A stretch of DNA of 64,000 bases from Candidatus Enterococcus moelleringii (GTDB lineage: Bacteria; Bacillota; Bacilli; Lactobacillales; Enterococcaceae), in assembly GCF_017377575.1 (NCBI RefSeq), contig NZ_JAFREM010000018.1, positions 1 to 64,000 of the forward strand, given 5' to 3'. This document shows positions 55,096 through 63,994 of this stretch, piece after piece. The notes beneath the pieces were generated by a model, which was given only the letters and a program-made list of their open reading frames with translations, ran no database searches and was not told where the DNA came from. Position numbers and translations under genes: made by a program. How positions within the stretch are numbered: position 1 is the first letter of the stretch; each line of letters starts with the position of its first letter.

Positions 55096-55938
55096 ATGTC
55101 TAAAGTTAAAATTGTAACAGACTCTTCATGTACTTTTGAGAAAAAATACCAAGAAGAATTAAATATCACGGTTATCCCACTATCAGTTATGATTGACGAT
55201 GTGGTGTATCCGGATGATGATAAATTAACAGGAGAAAAATTTATGGATATGATGGCTGGCGCGCAAGCTTTGCCTAAAACCAGCCAGCCGCCAATCGGTT
55301 ATTTTGCAGAGCTCTATGATGAACTGGGCAAAGACGGCAGTCAAATCGTTTCCATCCATATGACTCAAAGCCTGAGCGGAACAGTGGAAGCTGCCCGCCA
55401 AGCAACATTTTTAACCAGCAGCGATGTAACAGTGATTGATAGTGGGTTCATTGATCAATCATTGGCTTTTCAAGTGATTCGCGCAGCGGAACTAGCACAA
55501 GCTGGAGCAAGCCGGGAAGAAGTTTTGGCAGGCGTGCAAAAGGTGAAGGACTCTAGTCGCCTATTCATCGGTATTTCTTCTTTGGATAATTTAGTAAAAG
55601 GCGGGCGTGTCAGCCGGGCCAAGGGTGTTTTGTCGAATATGTTGAACATGCGTGTTATTATGGAGTTGGAAGATGGTGCTCTGCTGCCGATAGTTAAAGG
55701 CCGCGGCAAGAAAACCTTCAGCAAATGGCTGGAAACTTTCAAGGATGAGTTGAGCAAGTTCTCGCAAGTAAAGCAGATCGGCATCTCTCATACCGGCAGA
55801 ACTGAATTTATCGAAGAAGCCAAAAGCAGCTTGCAGGAAATGTTCCCAGAAATGGACATTCCGGTATTGCATACCAATCCAATCGTCGCTACGCATACCG
55901 GCAAAGACGCATTTGCAATTATGTACTATACTGATTAG
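55096..55938 (+). CDS. DegV-family fatty acid-binding protein
   Basis: A 280-residue two-domain protein; KIVTDSSCTF at the N-terminus, TSQPPIGYF and the C-terminal GPGA-like region identify the DegV/FakB fold, which holds one fatty acid, in FakB forms for phosphorylation by FakA. The ATG follows GAAAGAAGGATAGGA. An extended -10 (TGATATACT, 55049-55057) gives it its own transcript. Which fatty acid it binds, if any, cannot be told. Confidence 0.88.
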   Translation: MSKVKIVTDSSCTFEKKYQEELNITVIPLSVMIDDVVYPDDDKLTGEKFMDMMAGAQALPKTSQPPIGYFAELYDELGKDGSQIVSIHMTQSLSGTVEAARQATFLTSSDVTVIDSGFIDQSLAFQVIRAAELAQAGASREEVLAGVQKVKDSSRLFIGISSLDNLVKGGRVSRAKGVLSNMLNMRVIMELEDGALLPIVKGRGKKTFSKWLETFKDELSKFSQVKQIGISHTGRTEFIEEAKSSLQEMFPEMDIPVLHTNPIVATHTGKDAFAIMYYTD

Positions 55939-55949
55939 TTGTTACAGGG

Positions 55950-55975
55950 CCTCTAATTAATTAGAGGTCTTTTTT
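55950..55975 (+). terminator. degV terminator
   Basis: CCTCTAATTAATTAGAGG (55950-55967) is a perfect palindrome, followed by TCTTTTTT. Confidence 0.82.
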
Positions 55976-55997
55976 ATCTCAAAGAGGAGGCGAAACA

Positions 55998-56918
55998 TTG
56001 AAAAAATTTATCACACCGATTATTCCTGCAGTAGTTGCTGTGCTGGCTTTCGTCTTTTTGTCCTTTTTATCACCTAAGGCAGCACCGAGGCTAAAAGTTG
56101 AGGCGAATAATCAAAACCAAAACTACAAACAAACCGTTCATTTTGTAGCGTTGGGTGATTCACTAACACAAGGGGTCGGAGATGAAACCAATCGCGGCGG
56201 ATTTGTTCCCTTAGTCGCCGACAGCTTGAAAAATGAATACGGACTATCCACTGTGCAGACAGAGAACTTTGGTGTCTCCGGTGAGCGCAGTGATCAAATT
56301 CTAAAACGCTTGAATAAGGACGATGAGCTGCAGCGCAGTTTGGAAAGTGCCGACATGATTACGTTGACCCTGGGAGGAAACGACCTGCTGCAGGCCTTCC
56401 AAAAAAACATGACTGCTACTTCAGCGAAAAAATTCAATTCTTCCATTAAGAAATACCAGAAGAATGTAGAAAAAATCTTGACTGAAACACGAAAGTTGAA
56501 TAAAGACGCGCCAATCTATATTCTAGGAATATACAATCCCTATTACTTGAATTTCCCGGATATCGATGAAATGCAGCAAGTAGTAGACAACTGGAATGAT
56601 GCTACTGAAGAATTAACCGGGGATACCCGGAACAGCTATTTTGTTCCTGTGAATGATTTGTTGTACAAAGGCTTGCCGGAAAGTTCCAGCGATAGTTCCA
56701 GTGAAAGTTCAACAGAAGCATCGACTCGCGAGTTCAGCAAGGATTCGACGGAACAAACTTCAGGACAAACAAGTGAAGGAACAACGGTTAGGAATAATGT
56801 GTTATACGACGGGGATAATTTCCATCCCAACAATCTTGGTTATCAATTAATGGCTAATGCAGTTAAAGAAGAGATGATGGAAACCAATGATTTATGGCTG
56901 TTGAAGGAGCGTAAATAG
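55998..56918 (+). CDS. SGNH/GDSL hydrolase (YpmR-like), extracytoplasmic
   Basis: A 306-residue esterase/lipase-like protein with an N-terminal membrane anchor or signal (about 5-25), catalytic blocks FVALGDSLTQG (Ser), VSGERSD (Gly), LTLGGNDLL (Asn) and DNFHPNNLGY (Asp/His). A Ser/Thr/Glu-rich insert of about 40 residues (near 228-270, SSSDSSSESS) lies just before the catalytic His block. The start is TTG after AGAGGAGGCGAAACA. It begins a ypmR-ypmS-yozE run as in Bacillus. Confidence 0.85.
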   Translation: MKKFITPIIPAVVAVLAFVFLSFLSPKAAPRLKVEANNQNQNYKQTVHFVALGDSLTQGVGDETNRGGFVPLVADSLKNEYGLSTVQTENFGVSGERSDQILKRLNKDDELQRSLESADMITLTLGGNDLLQAFQKNMTATSAKKFNSSIKKYQKNVEKILTETRKLNKDAPIYILGIYNPYYLNFPDIDEMQQVVDNWNDATEELTGDTRNSYFVPVNDLLYKGLPESSSDSSSESSTEASTREFSKDSTEQTSGQTSEGTTVRNNVLYDGDNFHPNNLGYQLMANAVKEEMMETNDLWLLKERK

Positions 56919-57521
56919 ATGAGAAAGAAAATAAATGGCTGGAAAATTGCCTTTTTAGTTCTGGTGGGCCTTTTACTAGGCAGCGGTGTCTTTTTAGCAA
57001 CGCGTGTACTTTCGACTCGCGAGACTAACTTGCCGCCAAGCAGTGAGACCACCGTCCCGGAAGGCTCTCCGGTATTAACCATGAATATGGACAAGAAGAA
57101 GCTGAATACCGTTATGGAGTACTTTTTGACTGAATTTCAAAAGGATTCAGATATTAAGTATGAATTCTATTTAGAAAATCAAGCCTTGCTAAAAGGCCAG
57201 TTCAGTTTACTAGGAGCGGATATCAATTTCTATCTCTATTTTGATCCTTACGTGATGGATAATGGAAACGTGCAGTTAAGAGCGCGAGACCTTTCCATTG
57301 GTACCTTAAACTTGCCGGTCAGTGAAGTCATGTCGATGATTGTGCGCAGCTATAAATTTCCTGAATGGGTAGAAGTCTCGCCCAAGGATCAAACGATTGA
57401 ATTAAAGCTAGACCAATTCAAGCTGCAGAATGGCATGTTCATCCGTGCGGATCATATCGATTTAATAGGTGATGACATCCAATTTGGATTGTATCTCCCT
57501 CAAGAAAAGGGTTCTGAATAA
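56919..57521 (+). CDS. YpmS-family membrane protein (DUF2140)
   Basis: A 200-residue protein with one N-terminal membrane helix (about 8-27) and an extracytoplasmic beta-rich domain resembling a lipid-binding barrel (FSLLGADINFYLYFDPYV). It starts directly after the stop of the SGNH hydrolase, and in Bacillus the two genes are also neighbours, so they probably act together at the cell surface. Function unknown. Confidence 0.82.
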   Translation: MRKKINGWKIAFLVLVGLLLGSGVFLATRVLSTRETNLPPSSETTVPEGSPVLTMNMDKKKLNTVMEYFLTEFQKDSDIKYEFYLENQALLKGQFSLLGADINFYLYFDPYVMDNGNVQLRARDLSIGTLNLPVSEVMSMIVRSYKFPEWVEVSPKDQTIELKLDQFKLQNGMFIRADHIDLIGDDIQFGLYLPQEKGSE

Positions 57522-57564
57522 GCAACTAGTAAAGTATATCTATCAAATAAAATTGGAGTGAACC

Positions 57565-57786
57565 ATGAGAAGAAGTTTTTATCATTACATTATGACTCAG
57601 CGGGGGAATAATTTAAAAGATCCCACCCAAGCATTTGCGGCGGCTGTCAGCAAAGATATTATGTTTCCCAAGCAATCGGAGGATTATCATGAAGTTGCCG
57701 ATTATTTGGAGTTAAATACAAATTACATTGAGTCAATGGATCTTTTTGATCAGCTTTGGGATTATTATATCGAAAATAATCAATAA
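57565..57786 (+). CDS. YozE-family protein
   Basis: A 73-residue helical protein; RRSFYHYIMTQRG, FAAAVSKDIMFPKQS and HEVADYLELN are typical of the YozE SAM-like family. The ATG follows TTGGAGTGAACC. It ends the ypmR-ypmS-yozE operon. Function unknown. Confidence 0.85.
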   Translation: MRRSFYHYIMTQRGNNLKDPTQAFAAAVSKDIMFPKQSEDYHEVADYLELNTNYIESMDLFDQLWDYYIENNQ

Positions 57787-57791
57787 ATTTC

Positions 57792-57828
57792 TAGGAAAAG
57801 TCTGAGAGGGCTTTTCCTTTTTTTTTAG
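57792..57828 (+). terminator. yozE terminator
   Basis: AGGAAAAG pairs with CTTTTCCT, then nine T's. Confidence 0.85.
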
Positions 57829-57866
57829 TCATGATATGATGAAAATATGTGAAAGGGTGATGGGTT

Positions 57867-59282
57867 TTGCAGAAAAAAACAGTTTCATTGTCCTTCTATT
57901 TGGTCTCTTTGTTTTGCACCATTGTGCTTACAGCTGTAGTGGTGTTTTTTTTAGAAAAGACGCAGTTTACTCATCAAGAATCAGTGATCAAAGTTACTCG
58001 CAGCGAACTGGACGAGGTACAGGATCTATATGACTTGATTAGTACCAACTATGTAGGAGAAGTAGATAAAGATGAGCTTATTAAAGGTGCTCTTTCAGGT
58101 ATGACGAATGCTCTAGGTGACCCCTATTCAGAGTTTTTGTCTGCTAAGGAAACCAAAGAGCTGGACGATGAGGTAGCAGGAACTTTTGAAGGAATTGGGG
58201 CGAATTTGCAATTAAAAGATCGAATGCCGACCATTGATCAAGTACCGATTAAAGATTCGCCGGCAGAAAAGGCTGGACTAAAATCAGGAGATGTTATTTT
58301 AGAGATTAACGGGGAAGCGACTCAAGGTCAATCCTTAGATGTAATTGCCAGCTCGATCAGAGGAGAAAAGGGGACCGAGGTCCATCTGATGATTCAGCGA
58401 GGAACGGAACAATTCAGTGTCAGTATTAAAAGAGATGTCGTTCCTAATGAAACCGTTAAAGGTCAGATTGATAAGGATCATCCGACAATCGGTGTGATTC
58501 AGCTAGCTAATTTCCGTGAAACGACAGCACTAGAATTCCGCAACAAAGTCGAAGAATTGAGAGAAAACGGGGCGGAGTCCTTTATCGTGGATATCAGACA
58601 AAATTCTGGAAGCCTTTTAAATGAAGCTGAACGAGTTGCCAGTTATTTTATGGAAGATGGCGACACCATTGTACAGTTTGCGGATGAAAACGATGTAGTA
58701 GCAGTTGAAAAAGCGAATAAGGAAATCGATGACGGTTTTAAGGTCAAAGAACCGGTTGTATTTTTGGTAGATCAAGAAACTGCAGCGGGTGCTGAGTTGG
58801 TGGCAGCGGCAGTCAAAAGTAAGGACATTCCTGTGATCGGTACAAGGACTTTTGGTAAAGGCACCGTTCAAAATGTTCAACCAATTGGAGAAGAAAGCTA
58901 TGTACAGCTGACTATTTTGAAATGGCTGACACCAGATGGCGAATGGCTTAACGAAAAAGGCGTGACACCAACGATTGAAGTTGGCGAACCTGGCTATGCG
59001 AATTTACCGCCTTTATCTCGCCAATCAAACTGGCGGATTGGCGATCACGGAGAAGCAATCACTAATTTGAATGCCATGTTGAACGCCTTAGACTACGATA
59101 CTGAGGGTGATCAATTCGACATTAGAACACGTCATGCAGTGACTCAGATTCAAACTGAAAACAATCTGCCTGCTACAGGTGCAGTTGATGTTAAAACCTC
59201 TCAGGCTATTCAAGAAAAATTGTTTCAATTAGTTAAATCAAATGATGCGACTTATAAACGAGCAATCGAAGCTTTGTCTTAA
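57867..59282 (+). CDS. S41-family peptidase homologue with catalytic Ser replaced by Ala
   Basis: A 471-residue membrane-anchored CtpA/CtpB homologue: N-terminal membrane helix (about 10-28), PDZ domain (about 105-190), S41 core (about 205-360) and a peptidoglycan-binding domain (about 385-460). In CtpB-type enzymes the nucleophile is Ser in (S/T)ASASE; here the segment is TAAGAE, placing Ala307 at the nucleophile. Lys331 (FGKGTVQ) and Gln335 are kept; the usual NPGG loop reads NSGS. Peptidase activity is doubtful. The start is TTG with AAAGGGTGATGGG upstream. Confidence 0.82.
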   Translation: MQKKTVSLSFYLVSLFCTIVLTAVVVFFLEKTQFTHQESVIKVTRSELDEVQDLYDLISTNYVGEVDKDELIKGALSGMTNALGDPYSEFLSAKETKELDDEVAGTFEGIGANLQLKDRMPTIDQVPIKDSPAEKAGLKSGDVILEINGEATQGQSLDVIASSIRGEKGTEVHLMIQRGTEQFSVSIKRDVVPNETVKGQIDKDHPTIGVIQLANFRETTALEFRNKVEELRENGAESFIVDIRQNSGSLLNEAERVASYFMEDGDTIVQFADENDVVAVEKANKEIDDGFKVKEPVVFLVDQETAAGAELVAAAVKSKDIPVIGTRTFGKGTVQNVQPIGEESYVQLTILKWLTPDGEWLNEKGVTPTIEVGEPGYANLPPLSRQSNWRIGDHGEAITNLNAMLNALDYDTEGDQFDIRTRHAVTQIQTENNLPATGAVDVKTSQAIQEKLFQLVKSNDATYKRAIEALS

Positions 59283-59310
59283 CAGCAGAGACTTTCTCTG
59301 TTGTTTTTTA
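59281..59310 (+). terminator. Terminator after the S41 gene
   Basis: CAGAG pairs with CTCTG (extended by AACA/TGTT with a bulge), then TTTTTT. Confidence 0.6.
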
Positions 59311-59366
59311 TTGGTAATGTTAGGGTCTGTTCGCCTATAATAGATAATGAAGGGGGGAAGAGCAAA

Positions 59367-59909
59367 GTGAAAAAATGGCAAGACCGTTTGTGGTTAGCAA
59401 TAAAATATTTTTTGATTGCGCTCTTTCTTGGCGTAATTATTCGTGGGTTTCTGCTTATTCCGATCCCCGTTACTGGTAATTCAATGAATCAGACTTTAAA
59501 GCAGGGTGACATGGTTGTGATGGAAAAATTTACGAAAGTTCAACGCTTTGACGTAATCGTTTTTCGAAAAGAAGATGGGACAACCTACATTAAGCGGGTA
59601 ATTGGCCTTCCAGGGGATTCACTTCGTTATGATCAGGACAAGCTTTATGTCAATGAGGAAGAAGTACCTGAAAACTTCTTAACAAATAATCAGGATCATG
59701 ATCACGAAACTACCCCTTACACAACAAACTTCATTCTGCGAGATTTAATCGGTTTGGATCAGCTCCCGCAAAATGAATACTTTGTACTGGGGGACAACCG
59801 CCGGATATCAAAAGACAGCCGCTCCTTTGGTACAGTCAACAGCCGAGAAATTATTGGAAAGGCACGTTTTGTTTATTATCCTATTACAGATATGAAAATC
59901 ATTCGTTAG
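59367..59909 (+). CDS. lepB: Signal peptidase I
   Basis: A 180-residue membrane-bound type I signal peptidase. Membrane helix at about 10-30, catalytic Ser in VTGNSMNQTL, catalytic Lys in YIKRVIGLPGD, and box E GDNRRISKDSRSFG. It cleaves Sec signal peptides such as those of the surface proteins at 2.9-8.5 kb. The GTG at 59367 follows GGGGGGAAGAGC; an upstream in-frame ATG at 59301 has no site. Confidence 0.93.
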   Translation: MKKWQDRLWLAIKYFLIALFLGVIIRGFLLIPIPVTGNSMNQTLKQGDMVVMEKFTKVQRFDVIVFRKEDGTTYIKRVIGLPGDSLRYDQDKLYVNEEEVPENFLTNNQDHDHETTPYTTNFILRDLIGLDQLPQNEYFVLGDNRRISKDSRSFGTVNSREIIGKARFVYYPITDMKIIR

Positions 59910-60379
59910 CTGATTTTTCAGAAAATCTGAAGCAATGTGAATAAAGATTTTTTTCTTAATTAATTTATAGTTGAAAAAAGATTAAGGTTTTCTAATCTAA
60001 TTTAACCTTCAAAAAAACCAAGATACAAAGTTTTCGATTTTTTTAATGATTTTTTCCCACGCTCTCTGGACTATGGTTGAGCGATATTTTCAATACTATG
60101 TTGTTATTTCAAAAGCCTTTTGAAAAAAGGCTTTTTTTTATTTATTAAAATGATGCTGCTTTGGAAAAATTTAATGTTTGAATTAATGGACAAAAAAACA
60201 TTTTTTTAGTAAAAATATTGATATAGATATATTTATTTGCAAGTTTTGTCAGCAACTAAATTCCATTGTAAGTTTCACACACAATGTCCAAATAATTTCA
60301 GTTGGGGAAGGTTCATTGTGTGAGTGCAAAAGTTTTGATACCACAGCTCAGATTAATAATATAGAAAGTAGTGAATTGA
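59910..60379. other. AT-rich leader region of the second winged-helix regulator
   Basis: 470 bases without a gene, very rich in A and T runs. A terminator is at 60111-60140. Further on, CACACAATG (60278-60286) and CATTGTGTG (60314-60322) form an inverted repeat with 27 bases between the arms, and an extra CATTGT lies at 60264-60269, a possible operator or RNA structure. ATATTGATATAGATATATTTAT (60207-60240 region) may hold the promoter. Nothing else recognised. Confidence 0.45.
60111..60140 (+). terminator. Terminator in the gap downstream of lepB
   Basis: AAAAGCCTTTT pairs with AAAAGGCTTTT (loop GAA), continuing into a run of seven T's. Confidence 0.85.
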
Positions 60380-61147
60380 ATGCAGCAAGTCTTATTGTTA
60401 ACCAAAAATATTTTATCAGAGGAAAAACTTCAAAAAAGTTTGCAAACATTAAACTATGAAGTTTTTAGTACCGCCAGCTTTTTAGAATTAAGCAAATATA
60501 CCCAGGTGAATGAACATTTTCTAGAATATTTCCAATTTGTCATTTTAAGTAAAACCATTTGCAATGAAGAAATCTTAGAGGTATTGCCGTTGCTTAAAAG
60601 ACATAAACTGACAATCCTAAGAAGTTTCGAAGTGGATCCAAGTGAACAAGAACGTACTTTTCTTGAAAATGGGGGAATCAAGCATTGGCTAGTAGACAGC
60701 AGTCCATCCGAATTGCTAAGAGAAAAATTACAGCAAGCTTTCTTAGCTGATACTTATCCAACTTCAGAAGGAAGTACGGTTGAAGCTGACACATCTTCTC
60801 CATTTCAGCGTCAAAAAGTTGAATATAAATTATCGAATACGATTAAACATTTGTCCAAACAAGAGACAGAATTCTTCAAAATCATTTTCACTTCTCCATC
60901 CCAACCGGTAACGAGAGAAGAATTGTGTGAACGGCTATGGGGAGATAAAACAACTAATTCCCATTTAAGTACGCTATCCAGTTTGTCGAAACGGATTGAA
61001 CAAAAATTCAACAAAAATGGTTTTACAGGTTCGATCATCAAAACCCAATGGGGAGACGGCTATACACTTTCCAATGAATTTGCTGATCAAGTGGCCGGAA
61101 TTCGCCGCTCACCTGAAGTTGTTGGTCACCTGTTTAATATCGCCTAA
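60380..61147 (+). CDS. Winged-helix regulator with receiver-like domain, paralogue of 2119-2811
   Basis: A 255-residue protein of the same plan as the regulator at 2119-2811: both start VLLLTKN, share FVILS/LVILS at the end of beta-3, GIK-W, REEL...LW and a wing QTVWGRGY/TQWGDGY. The phospho-acceptor position is Ser57 and the acidic pair is T8-K9-N10. A C-terminal winged helix (about 150-235) would bind DNA. The ribosome site is weak (GAAAGTAGTG). Neighbours are housekeeping genes, so its targets are not evident; the inverted repeat upstream may be its own site. Confidence 0.7.
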   Translation: MQQVLLLTKNILSEEKLQKSLQTLNYEVFSTASFLELSKYTQVNEHFLEYFQFVILSKTICNEEILEVLPLLKRHKLTILRSFEVDPSEQERTFLENGGIKHWLVDSSPSELLREKLQQAFLADTYPTSEGSTVEADTSSPFQRQKVEYKLSNTIKHLSKQETEFFKIIFTSPSQPVTREELCERLWGDKTTNSHLSTLSSLSKRIEQKFNKNGFTGSIIKTQWGDGYTLSNEFADQVAGIRRSPEVVGHLFNIA

Positions 61148-61170
61148 GAACTAAAGATGTATCTGATTAG

Positions 61171-61206
61171 AGAAGGTCCTCCACCAACAGGGCCTTCTTT
61201 TTTGTG
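61171..61206 (+). terminator. Terminator of the second regulator gene
   Basis: AGAAGGTCCT pairs with AGGGCCTTCT, then TTTTTT. Confidence 0.85.
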
Positions 61207-61367
61207 CAGTTTATCTCTTGGCAATCAGCGACTGTATTTTTACTGAAAATTCGAAAAAAGGTTTTTTTACGAAATATTATCGCTTAAATGTTTTACTGAT
61301 ATGGTAGAATGTCTGAGGAAGAGTCTACTGATTAGCGAATCATTATTCAAAGGAGGAAGAACATCAA

Positions 61368-62216
61368 ATGACCATTCAATGGTTTCCAGGTCATATGGCC
61401 AAAGCAAGAAGAGAAGTATCTGAAAAGCTGAAATTCGTTGATATTGTTTTCGAATTAGTGGATGCTCGTTTGCCGCGATCCTCTCGTAATCCGATGTTGG
61501 ATCAAATCGTTCAGCAGAAACCGCGTCTGATCTTGCTAAACAAGGCGGATCTAGCTGATCCCAACCAAACAGCACTATGGACAAGCTGGTTTAAAGAACA
61601 GGGCTACGAAGTACTAGCAATGAATGCAAAAAACGATAAAAGTGTGAAACAAATCGTACCGGCAGCCAAAAAGGTCTTGGCTGAAAAACTAGCGCGTGAC
61701 AAAGAACGCGGGATCAAACCACGGGCGATTCGGGCCATGGTGCTAGGTATTCCCAATGTCGGAAAGTCAACCTTGTTGAACCACTTAGCAGGAAAAAAAA
61801 TTGCCAGTACCGGTAACAAGCCTGGGGTAACAAAAGGCCAGCAGTGGCTGCGTTTTGGTTCCCAATTAGAACTATTGGATACACCCGGAATTTTATGGCC
61901 GAAATTTGAGGATCCCGAAGTAGGAAAAAGATTAGCACTAACTGGAGCGATCAAAGATGATCTACTGCATTTAGATGATTTAGCCATTGATGAGCTAGGC
62001 TTTTTGCGCCGTTTCTACCCTGAACAGCTAAAAGAACGCTACAAGCTTACGGATGAAGAAATATTCCAAGAACTGCCGGAATTATTGATGCTGATTGCCA
62101 AAAAACGCGGCTTCAAAGATGATTATGAGCGAGCTAGCGAAATGATGATTATCGAATTACGTCAAGGAAGATTAGGTCGTTACACCTTGGATCGTTTTGA
62201 GGAGTATACAGAATAA
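61368..62216 (+). CDS. rbgA: Ribosome biogenesis GTPase RbgA (YlqF)
   Basis: A 282-residue circularly permuted GTPase: N-terminal WFPGHMAKARRE, then G4 (LNKADL) before G1 (GIPNVGKSTLLN) and G3 (DTPG), and an RNA-binding C-terminal helical domain. It acts in late 50S assembly. The ATG follows AAAGGAGGAAGAACATCAA; an extended -10 (TGGTAGAAT, 61302-61310) lies upstream. The stop overlaps the rnhB start. Confidence 0.94.
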   Translation: MTIQWFPGHMAKARREVSEKLKFVDIVFELVDARLPRSSRNPMLDQIVQQKPRLILLNKADLADPNQTALWTSWFKEQGYEVLAMNAKNDKSVKQIVPAAKKVLAEKLARDKERGIKPRAIRAMVLGIPNVGKSTLLNHLAGKKIASTGNKPGVTKGQQWLRFGSQLELLDTPGILWPKFEDPEVGKRLALTGAIKDDLLHLDDLAIDELGFLRRFYPEQLKERYKLTDEEIFQELPELLMLIAKKRGFKDDYERASEMMIIELRQGRLGRYTLDRFEEYTE

Positions 62217-62980
62217 TGGAGAAACTTTCAATTCAAGCAGTCAAGGAATTGCTGTTGGAGATCAATGACGAACAAGATCCGCGACTGGCACCGTTAAAAG
62301 CGGACGAACGCAAAGGGGTACAAACTGCTTTGCAGCAGTGGCAAAAGCGTCAGGCGAAAGCAGCAGCTTTAGTCACTAAGTATCGTGAGATGTCTAGTTT
62401 CGAAGAAGAAAAGAAAGCATTAGGTTTTCAAGCTATTGCCGGAATTGATGAAGTTGGGCGGGGGCCATTAGCCGGTCCGGTTGTCGCCGCGGCAGTCATT
62501 TTAAATGACAATCATCAAATACTTGGCTTAAACGACTCGAAACAGCTGTCAGCAGCTAAACGTGAAGAGCTGGTAGCAGAAATTAAAAAGCATGCCCGAG
62601 CAATCGGAATTGGCGAAGCAAGTGCCGCAGAAATTGATGAATTGAATATTTATCAAGCCACTAAAGTTGCGATGCAGCGAGCTCTTGATCAGTTAGACGT
62701 TCAGCCTGATTGCTTACTGATTGATGCGATGGTATTGGACAACGGCCTCCCGCAAGAAAAAATTATTAAAGGTGATGCCCGATCCGTATCGATTGCCGCC
62801 GCCAGCATTATCGCAAAGGTCTATCGGGATAAAATGATGGCAGATTATGGCCAGAAATATCCAGCCTATGGTTTTGAACAAAATGCCGGCTACGGCACGA
62901 AACAGCACCTAACGGCGATTGAAGAATTCGGCGTGTTACCTCTGCATCGAAAAACTTTTGCACCAATTCGAAAAAAATAA
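62216..62980 (+). CDS. rnhB: Ribonuclease HII
   Basis: A 254-residue nuclease with the catalytic acidic residues in AGIDEVGRGPLAGPVVAAAV (DE pair), LLIDAMVL and SIAAASIIAKVYRD. It cuts RNA in RNA-DNA hybrids, including single ribonucleotides. An N-terminal extension of about 70 residues is normal for Gram-positive RnhB. It starts within the rbgA stop (TAATG). Confidence 0.95.
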   Translation: MEKLSIQAVKELLLEINDEQDPRLAPLKADERKGVQTALQQWQKRQAKAAALVTKYREMSSFEEEKKALGFQAIAGIDEVGRGPLAGPVVAAAVILNDNHQILGLNDSKQLSAAKREELVAEIKKHARAIGIGEASAAEIDELNIYQATKVAMQRALDQLDVQPDCLLIDAMVLDNGLPQEKIIKGDARSVSIAAASIIAKVYRDKMMADYGQKYPAYGFEQNAGYGTKQHLTAIEEFGVLPLHRKTFAPIRKK

Positions 62981-63038
62981 AATCAAATCTCTCTTTTTGG
63001 ACTATCTTATATTAGACAGTCAGAAAAGAGGGATTTTT

Positions 63039-63896
63039 TTGGAAAAAACACTATTTTTATTACGCATGAGTGTAACACGTGGTATAGGTCCGGTCACAAA
63101 GCAAAAGATCTATCAGTATGCTAAGAAATTGGATTGTTGGCAGTTTTCTGCGGCTGAATTATTTCCTTTAACTCGTGGAAAAGGGCTTGGTGACTGGGAC
63201 AATTGGACAAACGACAGATTGCAAGAAATTTTGGCGAACCAGCAGCTGATTACGATTGAAGATGAGGCCTATCCTGAGCAGCTACGTTTAATTCCCGTTC
63301 CACCATTAGTATTGTTTTACAAAGGAAATTTGGAGTTGCTGAAAAGAGAGGGGTTGTCAGTTGTCGGAGCTCGTTTGGCTTCGGATTATGGTTATGGGGT
63401 GCTTAAGCGATTTATGCCAGAAATGATCAAGCGGCAATTTGTGATCGTCAGCGGATTAGCCAAGGGCATCGATTCCTATGCCCATCAATTTGCAATATCA
63501 AATCAAGGAAAAACTATCGGAGTGATTGGCACCGGATTAGATATCTGCTATCCTAAAGAAAGTGGTAATTTACAAATAGAGATGACTAGAAATCATTTAG
63601 TGTTAAGCGAATATCCTGAAGGTACGCCGCCTGCCAAGTTTCATTTTCCGATGCGTAATCGGATTATTGCCGGTTTGGGCCAAGGTGTACTAGTAATCGA
63701 AGCCAAGCAGAAGAGCGGTTCTCTGATCACTGCTCAGCAGGCTTTGGACTACGGGAAAGAGGTTTTTGCGGTACCGGGAAATATTTTAGACGGCCGTTCA
63801 GCCGGCTGCCATCAGCTGATTCAAGATGGTGCTGTTTGTGCTGAAAAGGTACAAGATATTCTCGATTCTTTGCAATTATTGAAAAAAATTTATTAG
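63039..63896 (+). CDS. dprA: DNA-processing protein DprA
   Basis: A 285-residue Rossmann-fold protein with LSVVGARLASDYG, VSGLAKGIDSYAH, GVIGTGLDICYP and FPMRNRIIAGL, the DprA core. It loads RecA on incoming single-stranded DNA in transformation. The TTG at 63039 is preferred, with AGAGGGA upstream; the ATG at 63066 lacks a site and would cut the N-terminal helix. It is 58 bases after rnhB and in front of a probable topA, the usual Firmicute order. Confidence 0.93.
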   Translation: MEKTLFLLRMSVTRGIGPVTKQKIYQYAKKLDCWQFSAAELFPLTRGKGLGDWDNWTNDRLQEILANQQLITIEDEAYPEQLRLIPVPPLVLFYKGNLELLKREGLSVVGARLASDYGYGVLKRFMPEMIKRQFVIVSGLAKGIDSYAHQFAISNQGKTIGVIGTGLDICYPKESGNLQIEMTRNHLVLSEYPEGTPPAKFHFPMRNRIIAGLGQGVLVIEAKQKSGSLITAQQALDYGKEVFAVPGNILDGRSAGCHQLIQDGAVCAEKVQDILDSLQLLKKIY

Positions 63897-63903
63897 TCGT
63901 TAC

Positions 63904-63932
63904 TTGACAAATAAAAATCGAATCGCTATGAT
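63904..63932 (+). promoter_or_regulatory. Strong promoter upstream of the next gene
   Basis: TTGACA (63904-63909, consensus), 17 bases, TATGAT (63927-63932). It drives the gene that begins at the window edge. A second TATAAT is at 63963-63968 without a well-spaced -35. Confidence 0.85.
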
Positions 63933-63994
63933 AGGCTACGATTTGTCAGTAAATTTCCTGTATATAATAGAAGAAAAAAATTAGGGAGGCAAAA

